A stretch of DNA of 64,000 nt from JAJFUG01 sp964473155 (GTDB lineage Bacteria; Gemmatimonadota; Glassbacteria; GWA2-58-10): positions 1 to 64,000 of the forward strand of contig CAYYNT010000004.1 of NCBI GenBank assembly GCA_964473155.1, given 5' to 3'. A model generated the notes under the pieces. The model worked only from the letters and a program-made list of their open reading frames with translations. It made no database searches and was not told where the DNA came from. Position 1 is the first letter of the stretch; every line of letters starts with the position of its first letter. Made by a program: the position numbers and the translations under genes. This document shows, piece after piece, positions 43,620 through 51,715 of this stretch.

Positions 43620-45977
43620 CTATTTAAGCGTCACTTTACGGGCATTCAGGTCCCAGTCCAGGCTGTACGCCCGGCTGTCGAGCTTCCAGGCCAGTTTCGC
43701 CACGGCGCCGTCGCGGTTGAAAGTCAGGCCGGCGATTTTTCCGCTGTCCGCGGCGCGGGTGTGGATCAGGTTCACAATCAGCGTGCTGTCGCCCTCGAAC
43801 CCTGGAGTGATTGCCACACGGAGAGTCTGGCGGAAAGTGAACGGCTCGATCTCGGCCCGCTTGACCTGCCAGGGATTGCATTCGACGCTGACTGCGTTCG
43901 GTGACAGAGGGTAGAGGTCAAGCGCGGCGTTATTCTGCACAAACGAGATGTTCCTGCCCTGCAAGGTCATCTGAGCCTTGGGGTCCAGGTGCAGAAGCCA
44001 CTGGACCTCGCGCCTGGCCGGGACATCCGGGGAGAAAGCCACTAACTTGATCATGCGCGCGCCGGGGGCCATCGGGTCGCCGCGGAAAGCTATCCGGTCG
44101 CCTTTTTTCAGGCTGACCGCGGGTGAAAGCTCCAGGTGGACATCGGTCAGCGTGCCGGTGTTTTTCCAGGAATGGACCGTGCTGTCACCCACCATGAAAC
44201 TGTAGCTGCCCTCGCCGGGGGCATTGTCGAGGCAAATGCAATAGAGCCGGTAGCTGCCCGGCTCACCCTGGAAAGTGGCCCAGGCCTCACCCTGCGGCCC
44301 CACCACGTAACCTGCGTCGTTGTGTTCCAGCCCGTCCCGGGTCTGAAGTTCCTCGGAGGGCCAGGAATGGAAGATGCCTTTGCCGGCAAGTTTTATCTGG
44401 TCGGCGACAAGCAGGATATCGGGCTTGATGAACAGCCAGTGGCGGGTGAACTGGCTCAGTCCGAGGGCCGGATGGTAGGCCGGGGCGACCTCGGCGGTGA
44501 CGTAATCCCAGGCGGCGCAAGAATCGACGGACAGCACCTGCGGGTAGTGCCCGAACTTGAGCGCCTCCGCCGCGGCGAACCACTGGACCTCATCGCCGAG
44601 CTGGCCGCGTCCCTTGACTGTCAGGGTGCTGTGGTTTGCGGCGCGCTTGAAGCCGGTGTACAGCGGGTCGATTGCCAGGAACTGGCCGTGCGAGAAAATC
44701 TGGAAGCTCCCGGCATCCGGGTCCTGGTGGCCGGTTCCCCAGTCGTAGGCGGCGGTTTGCGACTGACGGCGACCCATGAACGGCCCGGCCTTGAGGCCGA
44801 CCAGCGTGGCGTTGGGGTCGGTCCAGGACGAGCGCAGCATCACCTGGTCCAGGTCGGTCATGTGAAGAAGGGCCGGGAACGCAGACGGATCGGCGCTTTC
44901 GACGGCCGGATCGTACCAGAGCAGCGCCCACCAGTGCGCGCTGCCAAGACCATCCGGGTTCTGCTCAATCAGCCGTTTGCCCAGCCACTGGGCCGAGCGG
45001 TCGCCATAGCGCGAGGCGAGAAGGAAAAGCTGCGGCTCCGGGCCGTGCCAGTTGCTGTGCCGGGGGGCATCGCCGAACGTCATGGCCCACTCGGCCTCGG
45101 TCATGACCGGCAGGGTGCTGTGCAGAAGGAACGAGGGAGAATTTTTCAGATACGGGCTGGATGGGTAGTAGTCGCGTCCGAGAAGACTTTTCGCCAGTTC
45201 GGCGTAGCGGCAGATGTATTCGAGCGAGTAGGAGCCGTAACTCAAGCCCTCCAGCGAGCCGCCGTCCTCGGGCAGCACAGCGAACGCGCTGTCGAAGAAA
45301 GCCTCGCACAGCCCCAGCCACTGAGGAGCGCGCTCATCCTGACCGTAGAGGGCGCAGGCGGCATAGGCCAGTCCGCTGAAGTTCGAGTGCGCGTGGTTCT
45401 GGAAATACTGGTTGCGGTACCAGACATGGCCGGTGGTCATGCGCTGGTATTCGCTTTCGCACTCGCGTCCAAGGCGGGTGGCCACTTCCCTGCGTTCATC
45501 CGGAGTCAGGGCCTGGTAAAGAAAGTCGTACGAGAGGGCCATGCACTGGAGAAGGTGTCCGTGGATAAGGTCATCTAAGGGGTTCCACTCCGGACCGCGG
45601 GTCAGGCGCAGAAGGTAGTCACGGGCAATTGTGAAATGCTCCGGGCTGCCGGTCATGGCCCAGGCGAAACAGAGGTCCGGGGCGAGGTCGGCGTGACCGC
45701 GGTTGAGTTCCTCGCCGAAAGGCTGTTTCGAGGCTTCGATCCTGGCGGGAAGCTCTTTAAGGAACCGCTCCCAGAGGAACTTATGGCTGCCGTCGAGCAC
45801 GCCGCGAAGACGTTCCTGCTCGCCCTTGGTCAGTAGAAGGCGCGGGTGAAGGTTTTTCGCCCAGTCGAGCGCGCGGGCCTGGCCTGTCCCCATCGGGACC
45901 GTCCCGTTGTGGCCTCCGCAGGCCAGGGCAAGGAGCGAGGCGATAATCAGCGGGTAGAGGCGGCGCAAGGTTTTCAT
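43620..45977 (-). CDS. Heparinase II/III-like lipoprotein
   Basis: The protein (785 aa) starts with a lipoprotein signal (MKTLRRLYPLIIASLLALAC). An alpha-toroid region follows (HPRLLLTKGEQERLRGVL; WYRNQYFQNHAHSNFSGLAY AACAL), then the heparinase II/III domain with GHQDPDAGSFQIFSHGQFLA and AANHSTLTVKGRGQLGDE, in which His residues typical of the family are seen. Such enzymes eliminate uronic-acid bonds in alginate- or heparinoid-like polymers. Only distantly similar to the heparinase-like protein at 24448. It is part of the minus-strand cluster with the esterase upstream and DUF2264 downstream. GGAG lies 7 bp before ATG 45977. Confidence 0.82.
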   Translation of the reverse strand: MKTLRRLYPLIIASLLALACGGHNGTVPMGTGQARALDWAKNLHPRLLLTKGEQERLRGVLDGSHKFLWERFLKELPARIEASKQPFGEELNRGHADLAPDLCFAWAMTGSPEHFTIARDYLLRLTRGPEWNPLDDLIHGHLLQCMALSYDFLYQALTPDERREVATRLGRECESEYQRMTTGHVWYRNQYFQNHAHSNFSGLAYAACALYGQDERAPQWLGLCEAFFDSAFAVLPEDGGSLEGLSYGSYSLEYICRYAELAKSLLGRDYYPSSPYLKNSPSFLLHSTLPVMTEAEWAMTFGDAPRHSNWHGPEPQLFLLASRYGDRSAQWLGKRLIEQNPDGLGSAHWWALLWYDPAVESADPSAFPALLHMTDLDQVMLRSSWTDPNATLVGLKAGPFMGRRQSQTAAYDWGTGHQDPDAGSFQIFSHGQFLAIDPLYTGFKRAANHSTLTVKGRGQLGDEVQWFAAAEALKFGHYPQVLSVDSCAAWDYVTAEVAPAYHPALGLSQFTRHWLFIKPDILLVADQIKLAGKGIFHSWPSEELQTRDGLEHNDAGYVVGPQGEAWATFQGEPGSYRLYCICLDNAPGEGSYSFMVGDSTVHSWKNTGTLTDVHLELSPAVSLKKGDRIAFRGDPMAPGARMIKLVAFSPDVPARREVQWLLHLDPKAQMTLQGRNISFVQNNAALDLYPLSPNAVSVECNPWQVKRAEIEPFTFRQTLRVAITPGFEGDSTLIVNLIHTRAADSGKIAGLTFNRDGAVAKLAWKLDSRAYSLDWDLNARKVTLK

Positions 45978-46117
45978 CCGTTTCTCCAGGAGTAATGTTT
46001 GAATTGGTTCTTAATGCGTACGAATTTAAACCGATCTGCACCGCAGAACAATGATAAAAGATCGGAATGTATCAGGAGAGCGGAAATCTCATATGGCCGC
46101 GGAATGCTCCAGGTCTA

Positions 46118-48316
46118 TCAATCTGCCTTGCTGGCAAGGCTTTCCAGCCAGCCGGCGATGGCGGATGAATCGGCGGCGAAACTAAGCCTGCCTGCTCCGG
46201 AGACCGTGACAATAGTCTCGAAGCGTTTTCTCAGGATCTCATCCGCTGACGTGCCGTCACCGCCCAGCGGGTCGGTAACCAGAAGAGGCCGCGGGGCGAA
46301 CAGACACGCCAGGTCCGGAAGGTCGTAATGCAACAGGGCCGAGGGAACGATTGTCGCACCAAGGGACTGACTGTACAAGCGCGTGGCCAGGACCGATTCC
46401 CAGGAGAGCAGGGAGCTTGTGAGCGCCAGGGCGCGAACTCCATCCCCCAGGGCGGCCGCGTGCAGAGCGGCCGGTCCGGAGGCTCCGCGCGCGGCCAGGA
46501 CGGCTCCGCCTCCCGGGACAGCATCCGGGCGGGACAGAAGGTAGAGTAAAGCGCGCCGGACGGCATCGGCCTGGATGCCGGTTACGCTGCGGCCGAGCAA
46601 CTGCGCGCCGAACAGAAGGTTGTAACTGATCCCCTCGATAACAGAGTCATCGGAATGCGGGTCGGAGGCAAGCTCACCGAACGCGGGCAGGTCGACGGAC
46701 AGCACGAGCCAGCCCTTTGCGGCCATCCGGGCTGGCAGGCCCTGTTCTCCGGCGCAGGCGGCCTTCCCCCGGTCATCCAGCCAGAGGACAGCCGGGAACG
46801 GCCCGCCGGTTTTCGGGACAAAAGCCAGGGCCGGAAGCGGCAAATCGCTCTCGGAATCTAATATGAGCTTTTCGACGAAACAGCTTTCCCGCGTGAAGCG
46901 TCCGGTGAAGAGTGTTTTTCCGGGAAGCGGATTTTCAGTCATGCCTGAGAGACGGCGGGCCTCCAGGCTCACCTGTCTGCGGAACGAATCATGATCCTGA
47001 CGGGCTTTCTCCAGGCGCGCCAGCACCGGCGCGGCATCCTCAAGGATCAGCTCGTGGACGTTACGTGAGCCGGAGGTGATCACCTGTCCGGAGGCGGACA
47101 CTTTCAGGCTGTCCGGCGGGACCGGCGGGAACTGGCGGTCGGTGGTGTCGCCGGGAGTTTTGAAATGCCGCCTTAGGAACCCGTAAAGACGCTCACGGTT
47201 GGCGGGGGTCGACTGGTGCGGCGCGTCATCCTCCACCATCTGAAGGTTCCGCGGCGCGCCCAGGGCGCTATAAGCCCGCCCGGCCGAGGCGAAAGTCTCA
47301 CGCGCTCCGGCGATGGAAAACATGTCGCGGGTCGTGGTAAGCATCAGGGTGGGCCTGGGAGCGCGGGCGATCAGGAAATCTCCGTGGTCCAGGCCGTTGG
47401 CGATCTGCGACAGAAGGTTCTGTTCCGCGTCCTGCGGCCCGATGGATTCGAACAACCGCCGGAAGCTGGTCAGGTAGCACTCGGGCGCGGCCACCGCGAT
47501 ACGGGCGTCCATCGCCCCGATATACGAGGACATCGTGCCCCCGCCCGAGCGTCCGTGCACGGCCAGGCGCGCGGGATCGACATCCGGCCTGGAAAGAAGG
47601 TAATCCACCGCCCGGATGCCGTCCCACAAGCGCACCCCGGCCATGGTGCGGCCCAGCAGAAGATACTGAAGACCGGCATACGAATGTTCGCTGGTAGTCC
47701 CGCCCAGACGGCTGCGGCCAAGCTCGGGCTCGTAATACTGGTAGCGTTCTCCCTGACCGGCAGGGTCGATGCAAAGCACGATGAAACCACGCCAGGCCAG
47801 GTTGAAAAGCTGCTGCTGATAGCCCTTGAACCCATCCGCGGTATGGCCGCATACGAGCAGCACGGCTGGCAGCTTGCCTTTCAGCTCCGGACGCCTGGCG
47901 AGAACGGCGGTCACCTGCCAGCCTGGCCGGGATTCGAAAATGATTTTTTCCACCCGCAGCCCCTGGCGTTCGAACGACCCCACGGTACGGGAATTAAGCG
48001 GGGTCTTTTCCCAGAGCGGCCCGAAAGACTCGGTAAGACGCTGGCGCGCTGAATCGCGGTAGCGCTCCCACTGCTCAGGGGTGCTCAGGCTTGAGAGGTT
48101 CCTTTCCCGCGCATCGAGAAGACCGAAAGCCTCGCGGGCAAGGCTCAGGTAAAGCCTGTCTCCTGCCTGACCGTAGATCCGCCAGTTCTTGAAAACCTGC
48201 AAGTCCTCCTCCTGAGCGAGAAGGAAAGCCGGGAGCAGCAGAACACCTGACAGTATGAACAGAACCAGTCTGCGAAACCTGATTGAACCAGCGGACAGGA
48301 ACACGCGCGCCTCCAT
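46118..48316 (-). CDS. Exported two-domain alpha/beta-hydrolase (acetyl-xylan-esterase-like)
   Basis: The mature protein carries two alpha/beta-hydrolase modules. The first (about residues 70-370) has PAVLLVCGHTADGFKGYQQQ, the nucleophile elbow GRSGGGTMS, and DDAPHQ with the probable catalytic His; it resembles AXE1/acetyl xylan esterases. The second module (LPLPALAFVPKTGGPFPAVLWLDD onwards) has LAARGASGPAALHA at the elbow position, lacking a standard GxSxG, and may be inactive. A signal segment (RRLVLFILSGVLLLPAFLLAQ) follows a basic stretch. The start is uncertain: ATG 48316 fits the signal peptide, while the frame runs to 48382. It lies in the heparinase/DUF2264 cluster and could remove acyl groups from the polymer. 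Confidence 0.75.
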   Translation of the reverse strand: MEARVFLSAGSIRFRRLVLFILSGVLLLPAFLLAQEEDLQVFKNWRIYGQAGDRLYLSLAREAFGLLDARERNLSSLSTPEQWERYRDSARQRLTESFGPLWEKTPLNSRTVGSFERQGLRVEKIIFESRPGWQVTAVLARRPELKGKLPAVLLVCGHTADGFKGYQQQLFNLAWRGFIVLCIDPAGQGERYQYYEPELGRSRLGGTTSEHSYAGLQYLLLGRTMAGVRLWDGIRAVDYLLSRPDVDPARLAVHGRSGGGTMSSYIGAMDARIAVAAPECYLTSFRRLFESIGPQDAEQNLLSQIANGLDHGDFLIARAPRPTLMLTTTRDMFSIAGARETFASAGRAYSALGAPRNLQMVEDDAPHQSTPANRERLYGFLRRHFKTPGDTTDRQFPPVPPDSLKVSASGQVITSGSRNVHELILEDAAPVLARLEKARQDHDSFRRQVSLEARRLSGMTENPLPGKTLFTGRFTRESCFVEKLILDSESDLPLPALAFVPKTGGPFPAVLWLDDRGKAACAGEQGLPARMAAKGWLVLSVDLPAFGELASDPHSDDSVIEGISYNLLFGAQLLGRSVTGIQADAVRRALLYLLSRPDAVPGGGAVLAARGASGPAALHAAALGDGVRALALTSSLLSWESVLATRLYSQSLGATIVPSALLHYDLPDLACLFAPRPLLVTDPLGGDGTSADEILRKRFETIVTVSGAGRLSFAADSSAIAGWLESLASKAD

Positions 48317-48396
48317 GTGATATGAATGTCCCAGTACGGAAACGCGCATAGTATAGCACATTAGGTGGCATGAGGGAAGCACTTCCGAAAATGTTC

Positions 48397-48645
48397 TCAG
48401 CCGGCGAGGTGTTTCAGAAGGTCGAAAAGGCGGAAGACGCCGCTGCAGTCGCTGGTGTCGAGATCAAGGCGGTTTTCGGGACTGTTTTTCGGATCGAGGA
48501 TTTGAAGGAGATCGAGCAGGTCATAAAGCTCTAATTCATGCTCCGAATCGGAATGCCCCGGAATCAGGTCCAGCTTGATGACTTCGGAGGAGAGTCCGGG
48601 AATGCGCGGGGCTTCTATGGTGAAATGTGACACCGACATATCCAT
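48397..48645 (-). CDS. Small protein with degenerate dockerin-like repeats, 82 aa
   Basis: The C-terminal 50 residues line up with the two-repeat dockerins at 58588 and 55150: ELYDLLDLLQIL matches INVFDLLALLGNL, and GVFRLFDLLKHL matches GKLDVFDLLALL. The calcium loops are altered; the first lacks the initial Asp and loop Gly, and the second (DLDTSDCSG) carries three extra residues. The N-terminal 30 residues are unrelated. There is no signal peptide, so if functional it would be an intracellular or adaptor protein. GAGGAA lies 8 bp before ATG 48645, which supports translation. It is upstream of the esterase gene in the same direction. Confidence 0.55.
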   Translation of the reverse strand: MDMSVSHFTIEAPRIPGLSSEVIKLDLIPGHSDSEHELELYDLLDLLQILDPKNSPENRLDLDTSDCSGVFRLFDLLKHLAG

Positions 48646-48868
48646 AGCGCTATTCCTCGATGCCAGGATTCAAACTGAGTCAAGCCGCTTGCGGTCTGGC
48701 AGACAGACCCCTGAAAACGCCTGCCTCCAGGGGAAGACCGCCCAGCCATTGGATTGAACCGGAATTCTCATCCCCCGCCAGGTATGGATAAGTTTATTTT
48801 ACAGCCTTTCCGGACAGCCCTGCTGAACGATCCTCCACTGGAGGCAGATTGTTTTTTGGTTCGCTAAT

Positions 48869-49276
48869 TCAGATCCAGTCGTAAGGGTTGACGAACATGA
48901 CACCGGATTTCAGCTCACCGGCGGCGGGTATTCTTTCCGCCGTCTGCATTTCCTGTTTGCTTTTTTCGAAAGCGGGCCAGGGCCTTTTTTCGACCCTCAG
49001 TTGCCTCCGCGCAACTATTATCCCGGCCAGCGGGTCGGTAAGCAGAAGGTAGCGCGGCCCGACAGCGGCCGACCTTTCGACGTCTATCGCAATCCTCAGC
49101 CTGTCCGGCCCGTCATTCCGTCTCCACAGCACCCTGATTCCGCCACCCAGGAACAGCAGCTCGCTGATACCCGACAGGTTCCGCCCCTCCAGCACAAGCT
49201 CCACTTCCCTGTCACCGGTCCTGACGCTGCCCGGCTCGATCCTGTCGACCAGCGGGAATTCAGGAAATGAGCACAT
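48869..49276 (-). CDS. IPT/TIG-like domain protein, 135 aa
   Basis: No signal peptide is visible. The central part (VDRIEPGSVRTGDREVELVL EGRNLSGISELLFLGG ... AVGPRYLLLTDPLAGIIVAR RQLRVE) follows the IPT/TIG immunoglobulin-like pattern of I-x-P followed by G, E/G-N-L and G-x-Y. The C-terminal tail (KQEMQTAERIPAAGELKSGV MFVNPYDWI) is unrelated. I do not recognise a function. ATG 49276 has GAGG upstream; ATG 49288 four codons earlier has a weaker site. This gene lies directly behind the sigma-54 promoter at 49331-49346 and is the first gene read from it. Confidence 0.6.
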   Translation of the reverse strand: MCSFPEFPLVDRIEPGSVRTGDREVELVLEGRNLSGISELLFLGGGIRVLWRRNDGPDRLRIAIDVERSAAVGPRYLLLTDPLAGIIVARRQLRVEKRPWPAFEKSKQEMQTAERIPAAGELKSGVMFVNPYDWI

Positions 49277-49330
49277 AAACTGCCTCATTGAACCGGTGGA
49301 CTGTCTGTCTCTTCGCTTGCCTGGAATTAA

Positions 49331-49346
49331 AGCAATCCCTGTGCCA
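49331..49346 (-). promoter_or_regulatory. Sigma-54 promoter (-24/-12)
   Basis: On the minus strand the sequence is TGGCACAGGGATTGCT, which matches the sigma-54 consensus TGGCAC-N5-TTGCW, with the invariant GG and GC 10 bp apart. Transcription would begin near 49320 and lead into the IPT-like gene, leaving a leader of about 30-45 nt. Such promoters need an AAA+ activator, and one is encoded 140 bp upstream. Confidence 0.85.
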
Positions 49347-49441
49347 CAGGAGAAATGAAGCGTTACGATTTGTTAACTGGTTAAATAAGAAAGAGATAGA
49401 AAAGATGCTGACAGAGTGGATTTTATTCCGGCTGTTTGTGC

Positions 49442-49477
49442 TTGTGAAAATTCACAACAATTTGTGAAAATTCACAA
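49442..49477. promoter_or_regulatory. Tandem palindrome, probable activator-binding enhancer (UAS)
   Basis: TTGTGAAAATTCACAA, an inverted repeat TTGTGAA-aa-TTCACAA, occurs twice (49442-49457 and 49462-49477), exactly 20 bp apart, i.e. about two helical turns and the same face. An extra TTGTG half-site lies at 49436. The centres are about 130-150 bp upstream of the inferred start of the sigma-54 promoter, the usual enhancer distance. The binder is most likely the activator encoded next to it. Confidence 0.75.
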
Positions 49478-49488
49478 CAAGGCGGCGG

Positions 49489-51498
49489 TCATTTGCGGAT
49501 ATCGATCCGGTACTTGCCGATCCGGTAGCGCAACTGGTTGAGCGTGATTCCAAGCTGGCGGGCGGCGCGGGACTGGTTGAAAGAGGTCTCCTGCAGGGTG
49601 CGCTCGATCATTTCCCGCTCGACTTCCCACATCCCGCGGGACTGGACCGGGACGGCAGAGGCTTCCAGGGCTGGATGCTCCGCCTGAGCCGAGTAGTTAA
49701 CTATCTCGGATGGAATGTCCTCGATGCGGATCGTTCCGGAGCTTTTCATCACCAGGATACGCTCGATGATGTTCTCGAGCTCGCGGATGTTGCCGGGCCA
49801 TGGATAGGCGGACAGTAATTCCAGGGCCTCGCTGTCTATCCCGCTGACCTTGCGGTTCAGTTCGCCGTTGAACTTGCGGATGAAAAAATCGACCAGCGGC
49901 GGAATGTCCTCGCGACGGTCGCGCAGCAGAGGGACGGACACGGGGACCACGTTCAGGCGGTAGTAAAGGTCCTTGCGGAATTCCCCCGCGGCGACCGCCT
50001 TACGCAGGTCCTTGTTCGTGGCGGCGATTATCCGCACGTCCACTTTCAACGTCATTTTTCCGCCGATCCGCTCGAAAGTGTGCTCCTGGAGGAATCGCAA
50101 GAGCTTGACCTGCAAGTCAGGACGCAACTCGCCGATCTCATCCAGGAAGATTGTCCCCCGGTCGGCCTGTTCGAACTTGCCCAGAACCCTGGCCAGTGCG
50201 CCTGTGAAAGAGCCTTTCTCGTGCCCGAAAAGCTCGCTTTCGACCAGGCTTTCGGGCAGGGCGGCGATATTCACCTTGATCATCGGCTTGTCCCGGCGGT
50301 TGCTCAGGCGATGGATCATATCGGCCAGCAGTTCCTTGCCAGTGCCGCTGTCGCCCTGGAGCAGGACCGTGCTTTCGAGGGGCGCGACATGACGGCAGAG
50401 CTCATAGACCCGCCGCATGGCCTCGTTCTCGCTCCAATCGAGGGTTTCATGCCGCATATGCTCGTCAAGAAGCAGATGATAATCCTGATTCAGCGCACCG
50501 AAGCTGATGGCGTTGTCCAGGGCGAGCGCCGCCAGGTTGGCGAACGTGGAAAAAAGCTCGACCCGGTCGGCCGGGAAGCCGGAGGTTTCGCTGTGATTGA
50601 GCACCTCGACCACGCCGATTATCTTTCCGCGCAGTACCATCGGGGCGCAGGCGATAGAGCGCGTGCGGAAGCCCGAAAGCTGGTCTATCGCCGGGTAAAA
50701 GCGGTTGTCACCGGCCACGTTGTTGACCACCAGCGGCCGTCCGTGGCTTAATACCCAGCCGGCGATTCCTTTGTCAGCCGGGAAACGCAGGCCCTTGACC
50801 TGCTCTCCCTTGTCGCCGGTGGAAGTGGCGATCTGAAGGTATTCACCGCTGGGGTCGAGCAGGATCACCGAACTGCTTTCCGCGTTCATCAGGCGGCGGG
50901 CGGATTCCTGGATGAAGCGCACGACTTCCTCGACCTGCAGGCTGGAGGATATTTTCTCGCACGCCTCGATGACCGTGCGTATCTCGGCGTCTTTCCGGCT
51001 GATCTGCTCGCGCAGGGCCTGAATCTCGGCAGACGGTTCAGGTGCGTCAACACCGGACGGCGGCATTGATGGAGAACCGGCTGGACTGCTGCCCCGAGCC
51101 TCTTCTTCACGGCTGACGGGTTCGGGAAGGCGCAGAAGGCGGGCCAGACGCTCGGCGTTGCTCTTCTCCACGCCGGAACGGACCGCGGCGGCCACTCTTT
51201 TCCCGCCGGGCAGGCGTATCAGGCCGGACAATTCCTCGCGGGCCGCCAGGACAGCGATCTGCACGCTCTCGGGAAGCGAGCGGAGCAGCCGCTCGACCGT
51301 CTCCAGTCCTCCGTCGCGCGTGTCGGCCAGGGCCGCCTCGGAGAGCCTCCAGGGACGGGACATCGCCTGGCCCGGATCGAGACTGATCACCTGTTCCCAG
51401 CCGAGTTCTCTCAATACGGCAGCCAGGGGCCGGGCCAGCCTGTCACCGATGCCGCAGAGCACCGCGCTCCGGCCGCCTTTGACTGATTGTTCAGCCAT
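49489..51498 (-). CDS. Sigma-54-dependent transcriptional activator (GAF-AAA+-Fis)
   Basis: A 669-residue activator. Residues 1-130 form a domain I do not recognise, then a coiled segment and GAF domain (about 180-330: EEVVRFIQESARRLMNAESS SVILLDPSGEYLQIA), the AAA+ core (Walker A GDSGTGKE about 382-389; GSFTGA loop about 429-434, the sigma-54-contacting motif, normally GAFTGA; LDEIGEL Walker B), and a C-terminal Fis-type HTH (FNQSRAARQLGITLNQLRYR). It drives open-complex formation at sigma-54 promoters in response to a GAF ligand or partner signal. The ligand is not known. Its stop lies 12 bp from the duplicated palindrome, so the binding site and regulated promoter are adjacent. A TTGTGA half-site at 51512 near its own start might allow autoregulation. 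Confidence 0.92.
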   Translation of the reverse strand: MAEQSVKGGRSAVLCGIGDRLARPLAAVLRELGWEQVISLDPGQAMSRPWRLSEAALADTRDGGLETVERLLRSLPESVQIAVLAAREELSGLIRLPGGKRVAAAVRSGVEKSNAERLARLLRLPEPVSREEEARGSSPAGSPSMPPSGVDAPEPSAEIQALREQISRKDAEIRTVIEACEKISSSLQVEEVVRFIQESARRLMNAESSSVILLDPSGEYLQIATSTGDKGEQVKGLRFPADKGIAGWVLSHGRPLVVNNVAGDNRFYPAIDQLSGFRTRSIACAPMVLRGKIIGVVEVLNHSETSGFPADRVELFSTFANLAALALDNAISFGALNQDYHLLLDEHMRHETLDWSENEAMRRVYELCRHVAPLESTVLLQGDSGTGKELLADMIHRLSNRRDKPMIKVNIAALPESLVESELFGHEKGSFTGALARVLGKFEQADRGTIFLDEIGELRPDLQVKLLRFLQEHTFERIGGKMTLKVDVRIIAATNKDLRKAVAAGEFRKDLYYRLNVVPVSVPLLRDRREDIPPLVDFFIRKFNGELNRKVSGIDSEALELLSAYPWPGNIRELENIIERILVMKSSGTIRIEDIPSEIVNYSAQAEHPALEASAVPVQSRGMWEVEREMIERTLQETSFNQSRAARQLGITLNQLRYRIGKYRIDIRK

Positions 51499-51631
51499 AA
51501 ACCTCTATTCTTTGTGATATAGGATAAAAATGCGTGAGTTGAATATTACACTTAAAAAGGAAAAATCAAGTTCCTCTTTATTAGTAATTGATGAGCGGTA
51601 TAAAAATTTAAGAAAGAAAAATATAATTGGC

Positions 51632-51661
51632 TTGACAAGACAGCCCGAGTCACAGAATACT
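51632..51661 (+). promoter_or_regulatory. Candidate sigma-70 promoter for phoR
   Basis: TTGACA (51632-51637) and AATACT (51656-51661) are 18 bp apart in the AT-rich divergent region, about 50 bp before the phoR start. The -35 box is perfect and the -10 box matches four of six bases. Confidence 0.5.
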
Positions 51662-51715
51662 GAAAAACAAATTGCTTTTATCTTAAAATAATCACCATAC
51701 TTCTGAAGAGAAAAC

